From Alphaproteobacteria bacterium (GTDB taxonomy: Bacteria; Pseudomonadota; Alphaproteobacteria; UBA6615): a DNA stretch of 64,000 nucleotides. The notes beneath the pieces were generated by a model that saw only the letters and a list, made by a program, of their open reading frames with translations, had not been told where the DNA came from and did not search any database. Shown in pieces: positions 63,239 to 64,000 of the stretch. The DNA lies in assembly GCA_022449545.1 (NCBI GenBank), contig JAKUPN010000001.1, forward strand, positions 62,001 through 126,000, written 5' to 3'. Numbering within the stretch: the first letter of the stretch is position 1; each line of letters opens with the position of its first letter. Both the position numbers and the translations under genes were made by a program.

Positions 63239-64000
63239 ATGACTACAATTTTATACACGCATCCTGTCTGTCTGGATCACGACACCTCCCCTAACCATCC
63301 CGAATCGGCAAATCGATTAAGGAAAATTCTGGAGGCTTTAGAAACACCAAATTTTGATGGCCTTATTCGAAGAGAATCACCTCTTGCTAGCCTAGAACAA
63401 ATACAAGCTATACACCCCAAGGAACAAGTAAACCTTATTTTTTCTAAAATCCCTTCTTCTGGCTACAGCAAAATTGATGCAGACACTATTGTATCAAAGG
63501 ATTCTAAGGAAGCAGCTTTGAGATCTGCTGGCGCTGTGATTGCAGCAGTTGATTCTGTAATGTCCCAAGAGGCTAATAATGCCTTTTGCGCCATAAGGCC
63601 ACCTGGGCACCATGCAGAGACCAATCAATCTATGGGTTTTTGTCTGTTCAATAATATAGCGATTGGTGCAGACCATGTCATGAAGACTTATGGACTGAAA
63701 AAAGTAGCGGTAATTGACTTTGATGTTCACCATGGTAACGGAACTCAAGAAATATTTTTGAAAAATCCGAACCTGTTTTATGCTTCCACACATCAATCTC
63801 CACTTTATCCAGGAACAGGTAACGTTAAAGAAATAGGATCTAATAAAAATATAATTAATTGTCCTCTACCCCCGGGTTCGGGCTCTAAGGAATTTAGAGA
63901 GGCAATGAATTCATCAATTTTACCATCGTTAGTTGAGTTTGCCCCTGAGTTTCTTTTTATCTCAGCTGGATTCGATGCACATGTCAAAGACCCGTTAGCA
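63239..64000 (+). CDS. histone deacetylase family protein (acetylpolyamine-amidohydrolase-like), truncated by right window edge
   Basis: Translated by eye: MTTILYTHPVCLDHDTSPNHPESANRLRKILEAL...IRPPGHHAETNQSMGFCLFNNIAIGADHV...VAVIDFDVHHGNGTQEIF...FLFISAGFDAHVKDPLA; open to the last base. Confidence 0.93.
   Translation, partial: MTTILYTHPVCLDHDTSPNHPESANRLRKILEALETPNFDGLIRRESPLASLEQIQAIHPKEQVNLIFSKIPSSGYSKIDADTIVSKDSKEAALRSAGAVIAAVDSVMSQEANNAFCAIRPPGHHAETNQSMGFCLFNNIAIGADHVMKTYGLKKVAVIDFDVHHGNGTQEIFLKNPNLFYASTHQSPLYPGTGNVKEIGSNKNIINCPLPPGSGSKEFREAMNSSILPSLVEFAPEFLFISAGFDAHVKDPLA

Noticed and set aside
1-64000. CRISPR arrays, transposons, prophage, toxin-antitoxin or known defence systems
   Set aside because: Reading the gaps and the ORF track showed no regularly spaced repeats, transposase, phage structural proteins or recognisable defence-system proteins; a computational scan would be needed to exclude subtle cases.

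Overview
The window is a gene-dense chromosomal segment from an AT-rich alphaproteobacterium; the lineage is inferred from gene content and order, not from a search. Most of it is housekeeping: grxC, mutT, argJ, secA, accA, xerD, aroK-aroB, a bolA / J-domain / cobS / cobT / tgt / rpmB block, a methylmalonyl-CoA mutase / meaB / Lrp block, hemA (C4 ALA synthase), pdxH, fabI-aroC, hisZ-purA, rpoH and rluD. The right third, about 42.9-64 kb, is more accessory: a TfdA-like dioxygenase, a CPA1 antiporter, an enolase-superfamily enzyme, a thioesterase, an SprT-like zinc protease, an Old Yellow Enzyme homologue, a MarR/EmrAB efflux operon, a 3-oxoadipyl-CoA-type thiolase, an FMO-like flavoprotein, an HpaI-type aldolase, an RND efflux pair, and a partial histone-deacetylase-family gene cut by the right edge that is absent from the ORF track. 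One clear tRNA is present, tRNA-Glu(CTC). The most unusual signals are: (1) a 73-nt sequence at 57547-57619 that folds as, and closely resembles, an initiator tRNA-fMet, but with a C33 and CAG anticodon loop, no CCA, and several compensatory stem changes; (2) two canonical EF-hand calcium loops fused to the N-terminus of an RND periplasmic adaptor; (3) a short operon with an SprT-like HExxH protease and an uncharacterised partner. I see no CRISPR array, transposase, prophage or obvious defence island. All family calls come from reading the sequence; no database search was run.
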